DNA of 30,551 nt from Prevotella sp. UBA1104 (GTDB taxonomy: Bacteria > Bacteroidota > Bacteroidia > Bacteroidales > Bacteroidaceae): positions 1-30,551 of the forward strand of contig DCBP01000008.1 in assembly GCA_002314055.1 (NCBI GenBank). Reading direction: 5' to 3'. The notes beneath the pieces were generated by a model, which was not told the origin of the DNA, did no database searches, and worked only from the letters and a program-made list of their open reading frames with translations. Positions within the stretch are counted from its first letter, which is position 1; each line of letters opens with the position of its first letter. Below, one piece after another: positions 23,501 to 30,551 of this stretch. The position numbers and the translations under genes are program-made.

Positions 23501-23762
23501 TCTCAGTATGGGACGCAGCACTTTCTATGCACGCCTCAAGCAGATTGCCGATATGTCGCCAAACGACTTCCTTCGCCATATACGCATGAAGCGTGCCGAG
23601 GATTTGGTTACCGACAGTAGCATGACGTTTTCGCAGATTGCTTATGCTGTGGGATTCTCCGACCCAAAGTATTTCGGTAAGTGTTTCAAAAAGCATACTG
23701 GCATGTCGCCGTCGGAGTATAGAAAGGTGAAAAACGAACAGAAAGTTGATAACGAGGATTGA
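20595..23762 (+). CDS. Membrane-spanning sensor-regulator: two-component-type propeller, Y_Y_Y and AraC HTH, no kinase
   Basis: The protein is 1055 residues from ATG 20595, which starts a signal peptide (MQKYKILYLFIAFAMFPLFAFSQ). The periplasmic part has repeated propeller blades (NLIWITTWNGLSCYDG, NLWLIYPH, RLWIGTKGSGLF) and a Y_Y_Y-like domain (CEIRYAYKVDDENWTFVHPG). One membrane helix follows (TIIWLTVIVLAYWGF, ~890-908). After only about 35 residues the AraC-type HTH begins (VDDMAVALSMGRSTFYARLKQ and FSQIAYAVGFSDPKYFGKCFKKHTGMSPSEYRK). Hybrid two-component regulators of Bacteroidota normally have histidine kinase and receiver domains here; both are absent. The layout therefore suggests a SusR-like one-component regulator tethered to the inner membrane. 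The adjacent GH3 gene is a plausible target. Confidence 0.9.
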   Translation: MQKYKILYLFIAFAMFPLFAFSQPICKVRIFGTENGLPASVISGMTQSTDNLIWITTWNGLSCYDGYRFTTFRNIPGHDSQLTTNHLISVMPAIDGNLWTTAYSEDVYLFDSHKCQYVNVSALIAKKFHNKFSLRKIYPLANGDTWMVGKYNDHYHMAKGGADNADEIKQFNLPGTLNKVVLDKYGSEWLLCDQGAYVYKENGMPRKVTPMWVDFVKNAGGYLWLITVDGKMMRMKNYGKPSVVKLDNAVGKVNEVFVINNRVLALATDRGVLVYDTKTGKDSLVSVQWPGNPLPSVDMMFMDSKNRLWCFNNGTGVTVLTPGMQPVHLAAETDGAMMTVADKPIFHEDSRHTVWLAPKNGVFSYYDENRRVLVPQSLVASGMTGDLIPRVKKGFSDHQGNLWLIYPHNLSLVSFSYSNILQLDLGTKRDTRSVLQDHEGNILLGTVDGDIVKYSPDGKFIGYLSPSGTWQTGKTTFAYHIYSLYEDKKNRLWIGTKGSGLFCVSDGKVINLRHDETNAYTMNSDELYDVKEDTHGRLLLATFNGGLNISDGSIYSCKDIRNMKFLHCKNVLKGYVGDVFNKVRRIEVLANGVVLLSTTQGLLTYLDSYTYPDRIRFYVSRHTMSKNSLYSSEVMQTQAAADGKVYVVTLGGGLQCVEAKNLLKDDLEFHPVADKDGNTANLMYNTGTIQSLLVDNEGALWVIGESRIVCIDKSGIKEYGADEIGGVNISEGLPSHSLKTDRIVIPTEGGAISFLPRRMDRSSYAPNIVFTSIRYMDMDDEQPILNTPELNVDVDHRSFSLFFSALDYSSHSSVSSQSENCEIRYAYKVDDENWTFVHPGSNSVSFNHFPAGKHVVSVRSTNGDGVWINNERQLVIYAEPTFVESWWGRTIIWLTVIVLAYWGFKTYMKRRAQEITEEATEKADAGKVRYMLRKPEIVDEDKAFMDKLLAYIEEHIGDVDMKVDDMAVALSMGRSTFYARLKQIADMSPNDFLRHIRMKRAEDLVTDSSMTFSQIAYAVGFSDPKYFGKCFKKHTGMSPSEYRKVKNEQKVDNED

Positions 23763-23812
23763 AAATATCAGTATCGTAACTCTGTTGTAACACATTCTTC
23801 ATATTGCTTGTC

Positions 23813-23820
23813 TACTTTTG
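23813..23820 (+). promoter_or_regulatory. -7 box TACTTTTG for the porin gene
   Basis: TACTTTTG, 26 bp before ATG 23847, matches TAnnTTTG. A TTG at 23785-23787 is 25 bp upstream, slightly too far for an ideal -33 element. Confidence 0.5.
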
Positions 23821-23846
23821 CACCATAATTCAACGATAATAAATTT

Positions 23847-24890
23847 ATGGTTTTTAAAAAGAGTAAAACAGTGGCACTTGCCATGATGTGTGTAGCCGTG
23901 TTGCCGGCTTTGGCTCAGACTTCCGATGACGGGAAGGAAAAGGTTGATTTGACACCGGAAATTCACGGTACGGTGAGAGGTAAGTATGAATACCAGACAA
24001 GTGAGGGGGAAGGACGCTTTGAAGTGAGAAATGCCAGATTGAGCGTTTCCGGACGTGTGGCTAAGGCTGTGGAGTATAAGGCGGAAATCGACCTCTGTGA
24101 TGAGGGACAGATAAAAATGCTCGATGCCTTTACGCGGATTAAACCGGCTTCGGGGCTCTCGTTTACAATCGGTCAGATGCGTGTGCCGTTTACTATCGAT
24201 GCTCACCGTTCACCTCACCAGCAGTATTTTGCCAACCGCTCGTTTATCGCTAAGCAGGTGGGGAATGTGCGTGATGTCGGTGCTACCGTTGGTTATACTT
24301 TTAATCCAGGTATGCCGATAATCCTTGAGGCAGGACTTTTCAATGGGTCAGGTCTGACTAACCAGAAGGATTATTGGACCAAGAAAATTAATTTCTCAGC
24401 TAAGGCGCAGTTCTTCTTCCCTGAGGGTATAAATCTTACGCTCAGTACTCAGAAGATAAGTCCTAACCAGAACGATATAATGATGTATGATGCCGGTATG
24501 TATTGGCATAAGTATGGCTGGCATGTAGAGGCTGAGTATCTTTACAAGCATTATTCGCACAACTCATTCCGTGCGGTTCATTCGTTCGACGGCTTCGTGA
24601 ACTATGACTTTGCCTTGAGAAACAAGAATTTCCTTGTTAAGAAAATCTCTCCGCTTGTGCGTTATGACTTCATGACCGACCACAGCGACGGTTCGCTTAA
24701 CGAAGATGGCTCTCTGAAACTTACAGACTATAAGCGTTCTCGTATAACGGGTGGCGTTACTTTCAGCCTTGCCAAACCGTTTATTTCTGATATACGACTT
24801 AACTACGAAAAGTATTTCTATGGAAAGAACGGCATTGCCAAGACTTCAGAGAAAGATAAAATTGTTCTCGAAGTAATGACGAGATTCTAA
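23847..24890 (+). CDS. OprO/OprP-family (phosphate-selective porin-like) outer-membrane porin
   Basis: The 347-residue protein has a signal peptide (residues 1-23, ending LPALAQ). A single beta-barrel follows: short alternating strands (HGTVRGKYEYQTSEGEGRFE, RNARLSVSGRVAKAVEYKAE), the family-typical IGQMRVPFTIDAHRSPHQQY segment, the FNGSGLTNQ loop, and a terminal aromatic strand ending RF. This pattern matches the OprO/P (PF07396) family. It would allow diffusion of small anions or other solutes through the outer membrane; true phosphate selectivity is not shown. It has its own promoter and ends before a strong terminator, so it is probably monocistronic. Confidence 0.85.
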   Translation: MVFKKSKTVALAMMCVAVLPALAQTSDDGKEKVDLTPEIHGTVRGKYEYQTSEGEGRFEVRNARLSVSGRVAKAVEYKAEIDLCDEGQIKMLDAFTRIKPASGLSFTIGQMRVPFTIDAHRSPHQQYFANRSFIAKQVGNVRDVGATVGYTFNPGMPIILEAGLFNGSGLTNQKDYWTKKINFSAKAQFFFPEGINLTLSTQKISPNQNDIMMYDAGMYWHKYGWHVEAEYLYKHYSHNSFRAVHSFDGFVNYDFALRNKNFLVKKISPLVRYDFMTDHSDGSLNEDGSLKLTDYKRSRITGGVTFSLAKPFISDIRLNYEKYFYGKNGIAKTSEKDKIVLEVMTRF

Positions 24891-24946
24891 TGTTTATAGG
24901 GCTATAAGCTATTGAATATTTAAATTCACAAAATCCTTATAATTTT

Positions 24947-24984
24947 TATGGGGCTATAATCCGTTGCAAGATTATAGCCCCATA
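24947..24984. terminator. Strong hairpin terminator between porin and uvrA
   Basis: TATGGGGCTATAAT (24947-24960), a 10-nt loop and ATTATAGCCCCATA (24971-24984) form a perfect 14-bp stem. GTTTTGT follows on the plus strand. It lies between convergent genes and probably serves the porin gene, possibly uvrA too. Confidence 0.75.
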
Positions 24985-25005
24985 GTTTTGTATTAATGTT
25001 TTTTT

Positions 25006-27834
25006 TTATCTTTCCAGTTCTTCCTTGATAAATCGTGCCGTAAAACCCTTGCCGCTGTTAGCTACTTCCTCCGGTGTGCCGGTTGTCATTACCTGTCCGC
25101 CACCACGGCCGCCTTCCGGTCCCATGTCTATGATATAGTCGGCAAGTTTTATTACATCGAGGTTGTGTTCGATAATTATAACCGTGTTGCCTTTGTCGAC
25201 GAGCTTTTCTAAAACGTTCATCAAGATGCGTATATCTTCAAAATGCAGACCCGTTGTCGGTTCATCGAGGATATACATCGTCTTTCCCGTGTCTCGCTTG
25301 CTCAGTTCTGTGGCAAGTTTCATTCGCTGACATTCTCCGCCGGATAGGGTAGTGGATGGCTGTCCTAATTTAATATACCCTAATCCTACGTCTTGTATCG
25401 TCTTTATCTTACGCAGAATCTCCGGAACGTTCTCGAAGAACTCCACAGCCTGATTAACGGTCATGTCGAGAACGTCGGCTATACTCTTTCCCTTATACCT
25501 CACCTCAAGAGTCTCGCGGTTGTAGCGCTTGCCGTGGCAAACCTCGCAAGGCACCATCACGTCTGGCAGGAAATTCATCTCGATTGTCTTGTAACCGTTG
25601 CCACCGCAAGCCTCACAGCGTCCGCCTTTTACGTTGAATGAGAAGCGCCCTGGTTTATAGCCGCGAATTTTTGCTTCAGGCAGATTGACAAACATGGAGC
25701 GTATGTCGCTGAATACACCGGTGTAGGTGGCTGGATTCGAGCGTGGGGTCCTGCCGATAGGCGACTGGTCTACGTTTACAACCTTGTCGAGATTTTCCAT
25801 TCCCTCGATGCTCTTGTATGGCATTGGTTCTTTCAGCGAACGGAAGAAGTGCTTGCTCAGTATTGGCTGCAGGGTTTCGTTTATAAGTGTAGACTTTCCG
25901 CTTCCGCTGACGCCAGACACTACGATGAGTTTGCCGAGCGGAAATACCACATCTACGTTTTTCAGGTTGTTTCCGCTTGCCCCATGGATTATGATGCTTT
26001 TTCCGTTACCCTTCCTTCGTGTTTCGGGAATTTCAATTTTGCGTTCGCCGCTGAGGTACTCGCTTGTCATTGTATGGCTTTTCAGCATTTCCTTAGGTGT
26101 GCCCTGAAAGACAACATTTCCTCCTTTCCGTCCTGCTCCCGGACCTATGTCTACAATATAGTCAGCATTGAGCATCATGTCGCGGTCGTGTTCCACTACG
26201 ATTACCGTATTGCCCATGTCGCGTAATTCTTTTAGTGAGTTTATGAGGCGTTCGTTGTCGCGCTGATGGAGTCCGATGCTCGGTTCGTCGAGAATATAGA
26301 GTACGTTGACAAGTTGCGAGCCAATCTGTGTGGCAAGGCGTATTCGCTGGCTCTCTCCGCCGGAGAGGGAAATCGACTGGCGGTTGAGCGACAGATAATT
26401 CAGTCCCACGTCGAGGATGAAGCGTATTCTTGAGCGAATTTCTTTCAGTATCTCTTCTGCTATGCGCTGTTGTTTATGGTCGAGATGTTTCTCTGCTTCG
26501 TCAAGCCATTGGTAAAGTTCGCTGATGTCCATATCGGCAACCTGGGAAATGTTTTTGTTCCAAATCCTGTAAGACAGTGATTCCTTGTTGAGGCGTTCTC
26601 CATGACATTCTGGGCATTGGCGTATACTCATAAACTGGTCTGCCCATTTCTGGGCTTCTTTGCTCTCGTCGTTCTCTATTGCTGACTGGATATATTTCAC
26701 GACTCCGTTGTATTCTACGAAATAGTCGCTTGAAGTATGTACCACTTCCTTGCGTATCTTTATCTTCTCAATCCTTCCGTAAAGAATATCGTTTAGCGTG
26801 TCTTCGGGAATTTCTTTTATTGGTGTCTTTAGCGTGTTGCCGCTTTCTTCAAGAATTGCCCCGATTTGCCAGAAAATCATCTGATTCTTGTATTTGCCTA
26901 ACGGCACTATTCCGCCGTCGTGTATGGAAGCATTTCTGTCTGGGATTATTTTTTCCATGTCAACCTCGTTCACTATGCCGAGTCCCTTGCAGCGCGGACA
27001 GGCTCCTTCCGGTGAGTTAAATGAGAATTTGTTTGGTGCCGGATCGCTGTAGGCTATACCTGAGGTAGGGCACATGAGGCGTTTGCTGTAGTATTTCGCC
27101 TTGTCTGTGTCTTTGTCGATAATCATCATCAAGCCGTCGCCTTGTCGCATTGCCGTTTCAACACTCTTGCGCAGGCGTTCGTTGTCTTTGTCGCGCACTT
27201 GAAGTTTGTCCACAACAACTTCTATGTTGTGGTTCTTGTAGCGGTCAAGTTTCATGCCGCTTTCTATTTCTCTTACCTCGCCGTCGATACGTGCATAGAG
27301 GTAACCTTTTTTGCGCATGTTCTCGAAAAGGTCGCGGTAGTGACCCTTTCTATTGCGAATCAGAGGGGCAAGGATAAATATTCTTTTGCCGGAATAGTCG
27401 GTGAGTATCATTTTAAGTACTTCCTCTTCGGTGTATTTCACCATCTTTTCACCTGTAGCATAGCTATATGCTGTTCCGGCACGTGCATACAGCAGTCGAA
27501 GGAAATCGTATATTTCAGTTGTCGTGCCTACTGTTGAACGCGGGTTCTTGTTTGTTGTTTTTTGTTCAATGCTTATTACTGGGCTCAGACCTGTAATCTT
27601 GTCAACGTCTGGCCTTTCCAAACCGCCGAGAAAGTTTCTTGCATAGGCTGAGAAAGTTTCGATATAGCGTCTCTGTCCTTCTGCGAATATTGTGTCAAAG
27701 GCTAATGAAGATTTTCCTGAACCACTTAATCCTGTTATTACTGTAAGACTGTTGCGGGGAATTTCAACATCTATGTTTTTTAAGTTGTGTACTCTTGCAC
27801 CCCAAACGTTTATTCTTTCGTCTTCACGTGTCAT
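25006..27834 (-). CDS. uvrA: Excinuclease ABC subunit A
   Basis: The 942-residue, full-length UvrA is the damage-recognition ATPase of nucleotide excision repair; a UvrA dimer loads UvrB on lesions. Two ABC modules are visible: Walker A GLSGSGKSS (35-43) with signature SLSGGESQRIRLA and LYILDEPSIGLH; second Walker A GVSGSGKST with signature TLSGGECQRMKLA and MYILDEPTTGLH. Zinc-binding Cys motifs include CPRC, CPEC and CEACGGNGYK...CEVC. The first pair of the N-terminal zinc site reads CPTS instead of CxxC, a variation I believe is common in Bacteroidota. The start overlaps the upstream stop in ATGA, so the two genes are probably co-transcribed. Confidence 0.98.
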   Translation of the reverse strand: MTREDERINVWGARVHNLKNIDVEIPRNSLTVITGLSGSGKSSLAFDTIFAEGQRRYIETFSAYARNFLGGLERPDVDKITGLSPVISIEQKTTNKNPRSTVGTTTEIYDFLRLLYARAGTAYSYATGEKMVKYTEEEVLKMILTDYSGKRIFILAPLIRNRKGHYRDLFENMRKKGYLYARIDGEVREIESGMKLDRYKNHNIEVVVDKLQVRDKDNERLRKSVETAMRQGDGLMMIIDKDTDKAKYYSKRLMCPTSGIAYSDPAPNKFSFNSPEGACPRCKGLGIVNEVDMEKIIPDRNASIHDGGIVPLGKYKNQMIFWQIGAILEESGNTLKTPIKEIPEDTLNDILYGRIEKIKIRKEVVHTSSDYFVEYNGVVKYIQSAIENDESKEAQKWADQFMSIRQCPECHGERLNKESLSYRIWNKNISQVADMDISELYQWLDEAEKHLDHKQQRIAEEILKEIRSRIRFILDVGLNYLSLNRQSISLSGGESQRIRLATQIGSQLVNVLYILDEPSIGLHQRDNERLINSLKELRDMGNTVIVVEHDRDMMLNADYIVDIGPGAGRKGGNVVFQGTPKEMLKSHTMTSEYLSGERKIEIPETRRKGNGKSIIIHGASGNNLKNVDVVFPLGKLIVVSGVSGSGKSTLINETLQPILSKHFFRSLKEPMPYKSIEGMENLDKVVNVDQSPIGRTPRSNPATYTGVFSDIRSMFVNLPEAKIRGYKPGRFSFNVKGGRCEACGGNGYKTIEMNFLPDVMVPCEVCHGKRYNRETLEVRYKGKSIADVLDMTVNQAVEFFENVPEILRKIKTIQDVGLGYIKLGQPSTTLSGGECQRMKLATELSKRDTGKTMYILDEPTTGLHFEDIRILMNVLEKLVDKGNTVIIIEHNLDVIKLADYIIDMGPEGGRGGGQVMTTGTPEEVANSGKGFTARFIKEELER

Positions 27835-28562
27835 TCTGTTGCTCCTCCATTATTGGTTGATTCTGTGAACCCTCTAAGTAGGTTGACGTCGCGTTTTATC
27901 TTGTATGTCTTTCCATCGGCGCCTTTTGCCTCTACCAATACAAAGTATACGCCTTGTGCTACGTCTTTTCCTTTGTATTTTCCGTCCCATCCGTCTGCTG
28001 GATTTGTCCACTCATAGAGTTTCTGACCCCATCTGTTGAATATGTAGGCATGGAATTCGGTAAGCGACTGGTAGCCGTCTTTTGCCTTGTAAATATCGTT
28101 TATGCCATCGCCGTTCGGCGAAAATGCATTTGGCATTTCAAGCTTGCTTTCGCTTATTGTTACGCGTAGCGCTCCGGTTTCACTCCAGTATTCTTGTCCG
28201 TATTCTATAACATCGTTCCCCTTTTTGAATGTTGCATAAACGACAATGCTATGGCTACCGGCTTTATTGAACGTGTATTCTGTATCTTCCTCATATCTCG
28301 TAAGATATGGAGTCGTCTCTCCTTCTTTTGTAAAGCGCCATTCGTAGGTTGCTTCATAGTCGCCGACGTTGCTTGGATTTGCCTTGAATTTACCAACGAG
28401 AGGTGCCTGTCCAGACATTTCATTGGTTTCTGTCTCTTCTCCGTCTATGCTCGTATATGTTGCTGTAGGGTTTATTGTCGGTGTCTCGTCGTTTACACCG
28501 GCATGACTTTCCGCAACTGCGAAAAGCATTGATAAGGCTATAATTTTATTGTATATTCTCAT
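27831..28562 (-). CDS. Secreted protein with type B (CHU_C) T9SS sorting domain
   Basis: The 243-residue protein has a signal peptide (MRIYNKIIALSMLFAVAESHAG) and an immunoglobulin/PKD-like domain (~45-135, with APLVGKFKANPSNVGDYEATYEWRF split over its first strands). A C-terminal gliding-motility-type domain ends it: MPNAFSPNGDGINDIYK, then IFNRWGQKLYEW, GWDGKYKGKDVAQGVYF and KIKRDVNLLR. These are hallmarks of the CHU_C / type B signal that directs proteins through the type IX secretion system. The organism is therefore expected to have T9SS. The stop overlaps the uvrA start, an odd pairing with no obvious functional link. Confidence 0.9.
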   Translation of the reverse strand: MRIYNKIIALSMLFAVAESHAGVNDETPTINPTATYTSIDGEETETNEMSGQAPLVGKFKANPSNVGDYEATYEWRFTKEGETTPYLTRYEEDTEYTFNKAGSHSIVVYATFKKGNDVIEYGQEYWSETGALRVTISESKLEMPNAFSPNGDGINDIYKAKDGYQSLTEFHAYIFNRWGQKLYEWTNPADGWDGKYKGKDVAQGVYFVLVEAKGADGKTYKIKRDVNLLRGFTESTNNGGATE

Positions 28563-28585
28563 TGCAAAATGTTTTTATTAAGCTA

Positions 28586-28593
28586 CAAAGGTA
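28586..28593 (-). promoter_or_regulatory. -7 box TACCTTTG for the T9SS protein-uvrA operon
   Basis: The minus strand carries TACCTTTG, a perfect TAnnTTTG match, 24 bp before ATG 28562. The -33 region is not clear. Confidence 0.5.
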
Positions 28594-28675
28594 CAATATT
28601 TTTGCAGAAGGTATATACTATAGGTTATTAAAATAGGTGAAAGTGAGTATTTTATTTAGTGGTATTCTATTTTAT

Positions 28676-28720
28676 AAAAAAAAATTGGAATGACTCTGAA
28701 TTTAATCTTTGTCATTCCAA
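28676..28720 (-). terminator. Intrinsic terminator of the ACT-PFL operon
   Basis: On the minus strand, TTGGAATGAC (28720-28711) and GTCATTCCAA (28694-28685) form a perfect 10-bp stem followed by a run of T residues. It starts 28 bp after the PFL-family stop codon. Confidence 0.85.
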
Positions 28721-28747
28721 GGTTTTGCTTAATATTAATAAAATATT

Positions 28748-30112
28748 TTAATTTTTGAAACTGTGGATTGGCGCAGGGATACGTCCGCCTCGATTTACAA
28801 ATGCATCGCATGAGAATGTATTTACGTGCATTATTGGGGCATAGCCTAACAAACCGCCGAAGTCAACTTTGTCACCTACTTTTTTTCCTATTGCCGGAAT
28901 TATTCTGACGGCTGTTGTCTTCTGGTTTATCATTCCAATGGCTGCCTCGTCTGCAATAATGCCGGATATTGTAGAGCTTGGAGTGTCTCCTGGTATTGCT
29001 ATCATATCCAGTCCTACAGAGCATACGCATGTCATTGCTTCCAGTTTTTCTATCGACAGGGCACCGGCTTCTACGGCGTCAATCATTCCTTGGTCTTCGC
29101 TTACTGGTATGAAGGCACCGCTGAGTCCGCCGACGTATGATGAGGCCATTATTCCGCCTTTCTTTACCTGGTCGTTCAGTAGGGCGAGGGCTGCTGTTGT
29201 TCCCGGTGCTCCTGGATACTCAACGCCAATTTCGTGCAAGATGTCTGCCACGCTATCACCGATGGCTGGGGTCGGGGCAAGCGATAGGTCTATTATACCG
29301 AATGGAATGTTCAGTCGGCGGGATGCTTCTTTGGCTACGAGTTGTCCTACACGTGTGATTTTAAATGCTGTACGCTTTATTGTTTCGCAAAGTGTCTCAA
29401 AGTTTTCACCGCGAACTTTTTCCAATGCGTATTTTACTACTCCTGGTCCGCTTACTCCTACGCTGATTACGGCATCGGCTTCAGAAACGCCGTGGAAGGC
29501 TCCTGCCATAAATGGATTGTCGTCTGGCGCATTGCAAAGCACTACCAGTTTTGCACATCCTATTGACATGCGGTCTTTTGTTAGCTCTGCAGCTTCTTTA
29601 ACTATGTCGCCCATGAGTCTCACGGCGTCCATGTTTATTCCTGTCTTGGTGGAGCCTACATTTACGGAACTGCAAATCAAATCTGTTTCGGCAAGTGCTT
29701 GGGGAATTGAGCGTATAAGTAGCTCGTCGCTTTTGCTCATGCCTTTCGACACTATTGCTGAATAGCCGCCAAGAAAATTAATGCCTACTGATTTTGCTGC
29801 CTTGTCAAGGGTCTTTGCTATTTTAACATAGTCGTCTGGGGTCTTGCAGGCTTTTCCTCCTACTATGGATATAGGTGTTATTGCAATACGCTTGTTTACT
29901 ATTGGTACGCCGAATTCCTTTGATATGTCTTCTCCGGTCTTTACCAAGTCTTTGGCGGTTCGCGTTATCTTTTCATAGATGTTCTTGCAGAGGTCTTCAA
30001 CGGTGTCGCTCACACAGTCTAAAAGGCTTATACCCATAGTTATTGTGCGCACGTCGAAATTTTCCTGCTCAATCATCTTGTTTGTTTCGATGACTTCGTT
30101 TATGTTTATCAT
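28748..30112 (-). CDS. PFL family protein (UPF0210/DUF711)
   Basis: The 454-residue protein covers the full length of the UPF0210 (DUF711) family. Recognisable segments are DVRTITMGISLLDC near the N-terminus, GGYSAIVSKGMSKSD, SINVGST-like CSSVNVGSTKTGINMD, a central GVSGPGVVKYAL, GAPGTTAALALLNDQVKKGG, and CSVGLDMIAIPGDTPSSTISGIIADE. The family is soluble and structurally related to glycyl-radical (pyruvate formate-lyase-like) proteins by name; I see no glycyl-radical loop, and its reaction is unknown. It is downstream of an ACT-domain gene with a 16-bp gap, a conserved pairing in many bacteria, so the ACT protein probably regulates or assists it. Confidence 0.95.
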   Translation of the reverse strand: MININEVIETNKMIEQENFDVRTITMGISLLDCVSDTVEDLCKNIYEKITRTAKDLVKTGEDISKEFGVPIVNKRIAITPISIVGGKACKTPDDYVKIAKTLDKAAKSVGINFLGGYSAIVSKGMSKSDELLIRSIPQALAETDLICSSVNVGSTKTGINMDAVRLMGDIVKEAAELTKDRMSIGCAKLVVLCNAPDDNPFMAGAFHGVSEADAVISVGVSGPGVVKYALEKVRGENFETLCETIKRTAFKITRVGQLVAKEASRRLNIPFGIIDLSLAPTPAIGDSVADILHEIGVEYPGAPGTTAALALLNDQVKKGGIMASSYVGGLSGAFIPVSEDQGMIDAVEAGALSIEKLEAMTCVCSVGLDMIAIPGDTPSSTISGIIADEAAIGMINQKTTAVRIIPAIGKKVGDKVDFGGLLGYAPIMHVNTFSCDAFVNRGGRIPAPIHSFKN

Positions 30113-30128
30113 AATTGCTGCTCCTACT

Positions 30129-30401
30129 CTAAATTCTGTGCATCATGTCGAATATTTCCTCACGTTGGCACTTTACTTGCACTCCGATGCTTTTTCCGAG
30201 TTCTGCCAGTTCGTCTGCTGCTTCTGTAAATGGTTTTTCCATTTTCTGCATGTCCACAATCATCATCATGTTGAAATATTCCTGTACGATGGTTTGTGAA
30301 ATGTCAAGTATATTAACATTGTTGTCTGCGAGGTATGTGCAGACTTTGGCGATAATGCCTTTTGTGTCTTTACCTACAACGGTAATAATGGTTCTGTTCA
30401 T
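30129..30401 (-). CDS. ACT domain-containing protein (UPF0237)
   Basis: The 90-residue protein is one ACT domain: MNRTIITVVGKDTKGIIAKV, then CTYLADNNVNILDISQTIV and a C-terminal strand VQVKCQREEIFDMMHRI. ACT domains bind small ligands, often amino acids, and regulate partners. UPF0237 proteins are usually encoded just before the UPF0210/PFL protein, as here. The gene is first in the operon, with a TATCTTTG promoter box in the repeat 38 bp upstream. Confidence 0.95.
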   Translation of the reverse strand: MNRTIITVVGKDTKGIIAKVCTYLADNNVNILDISQTIVQEYFNMMMIVDMQKMEKPFTEAADELAELGKSIGVQVKCQREEIFDMMHRI

Positions 30402-30432
30402 AATATCTTTTTTATTGTCTTGACGTTATTTT

Positions 30433-30551
30433 CTTATGCAAAGATAATGCAAATCGAGAGGAGAACGAAATGAATTTATTCATTTCTTATCCCGAGATGC
30501 AGCTTATCTTATGCAAAGGTAATGCAAATCGAGAGGAGAACGAAATGAATT
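30433..30551 (-). repeat. Duplicated 44-bp repeat carrying promoter boxes
   Basis: Copies at 30433-30476 and 30508-30551 differ at one base and are 75 bp apart; the second is cut by the window edge. On the minus strand they contain TATCTTTG (30439-30446) and TACCTTTG (30514-30521), both TAnnTTTG boxes. The first is positioned to transcribe the ACT-PFL operon. Similar short dispersed repeats occur across Prevotella genomes, from memory. Confidence 0.7.

Noticed and set aside
27000..27100. UvrA zinc site with CPTS instead of CxxC as a damaging mutation
   Set aside because: From memory this replacement is usual in Bacteroidota UvrA; all ATPase and other Cys motifs are intact.
28869..29765. 298-codon plus-strand open frame
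   Set aside because: It is antisense to the well-supported PFL/DUF711 gene, has serine/proline-rich composition and no motif.

Overview
The window looks like a chromosomal segment from a Bacteroidota organism, most likely Prevotella or a close relative in Bacteroidales. The evidence is repeated promoter boxes of the Bacteroidota form TAnnTTTG, DUF3078 and DUF1573 secreted proteins, a type IX secretion type B (CHU_C) sorting domain, a SusR/HTCS-like membrane regulator, and a GH3 enzyme with the C-terminal GIYVLNGRKYIKK ending often seen in Prevotella secreted proteins. I saw no tRNA, rRNA, transposase or CRISPR array.

Layout. (1) 1-1,902: housekeeping or envelope genes, namely the end of an unidentified CDS, then DUF3078 and DUF1573 secreted proteins on the minus strand. 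(2) About 1,903-13,746: an accessory or defence-type island. It holds an orphan HipB-like HTH regulator, a kilobase of non-coding DNA dominated by a symmetrical nested palindrome, a RelB-like antitoxin with a toxin remnant, a structured RNA or leader with its own strong promoter and terminator, then three plus-strand genes. These encode a PLD-SNF2 helicase, an Eco57I-like adenine methyltransferase and a 219-aa protein, separated by two related MITE/REP-like elements. An MNT/HEPN pair with a frameshifted HEPN gene and a HigBA pair with a 5'-truncated toxin follow. (3) 13,747-24,984: an MscS-family channel and a BadF/NAGK-like ATPase transcribed divergently, a GH3 glycosidase interrupted by one in-frame amber codon, a membrane-spanning regulator with sensor propeller and AraC domain but no kinase, and an OprO/P-type porin. 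(4) 25,006-30,551: minus-strand uvrA overlapping a type B T9SS protein, then the PFL/DUF711 and ACT-domain pair behind a duplicated dispersed repeat carrying promoters.

How parts may work together. The helicase, methyltransferase and small protein look like a restriction-modification-type defence module: the PLD domain would supply nuclease activity, the SNF2 motor would supply ATP-driven DNA movement, and the methyltransferase would protect self DNA. No promoter was recognised directly upstream of the helicase. The only strong one begins the structured RNA, whose terminator arm can also pair with an upstream segment, so transcriptional attenuation of the module is possible. Three toxin-antitoxin loci in the island keep an intact antitoxin beside a damaged toxin, and a fourth antitoxin-like gene has no partner. 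The GH3 enzyme and the neighbouring membrane regulator plausibly form a glycan-use locus.

All assignments come from reading translated sequence and motifs by eye. No database search or structure prediction was run.
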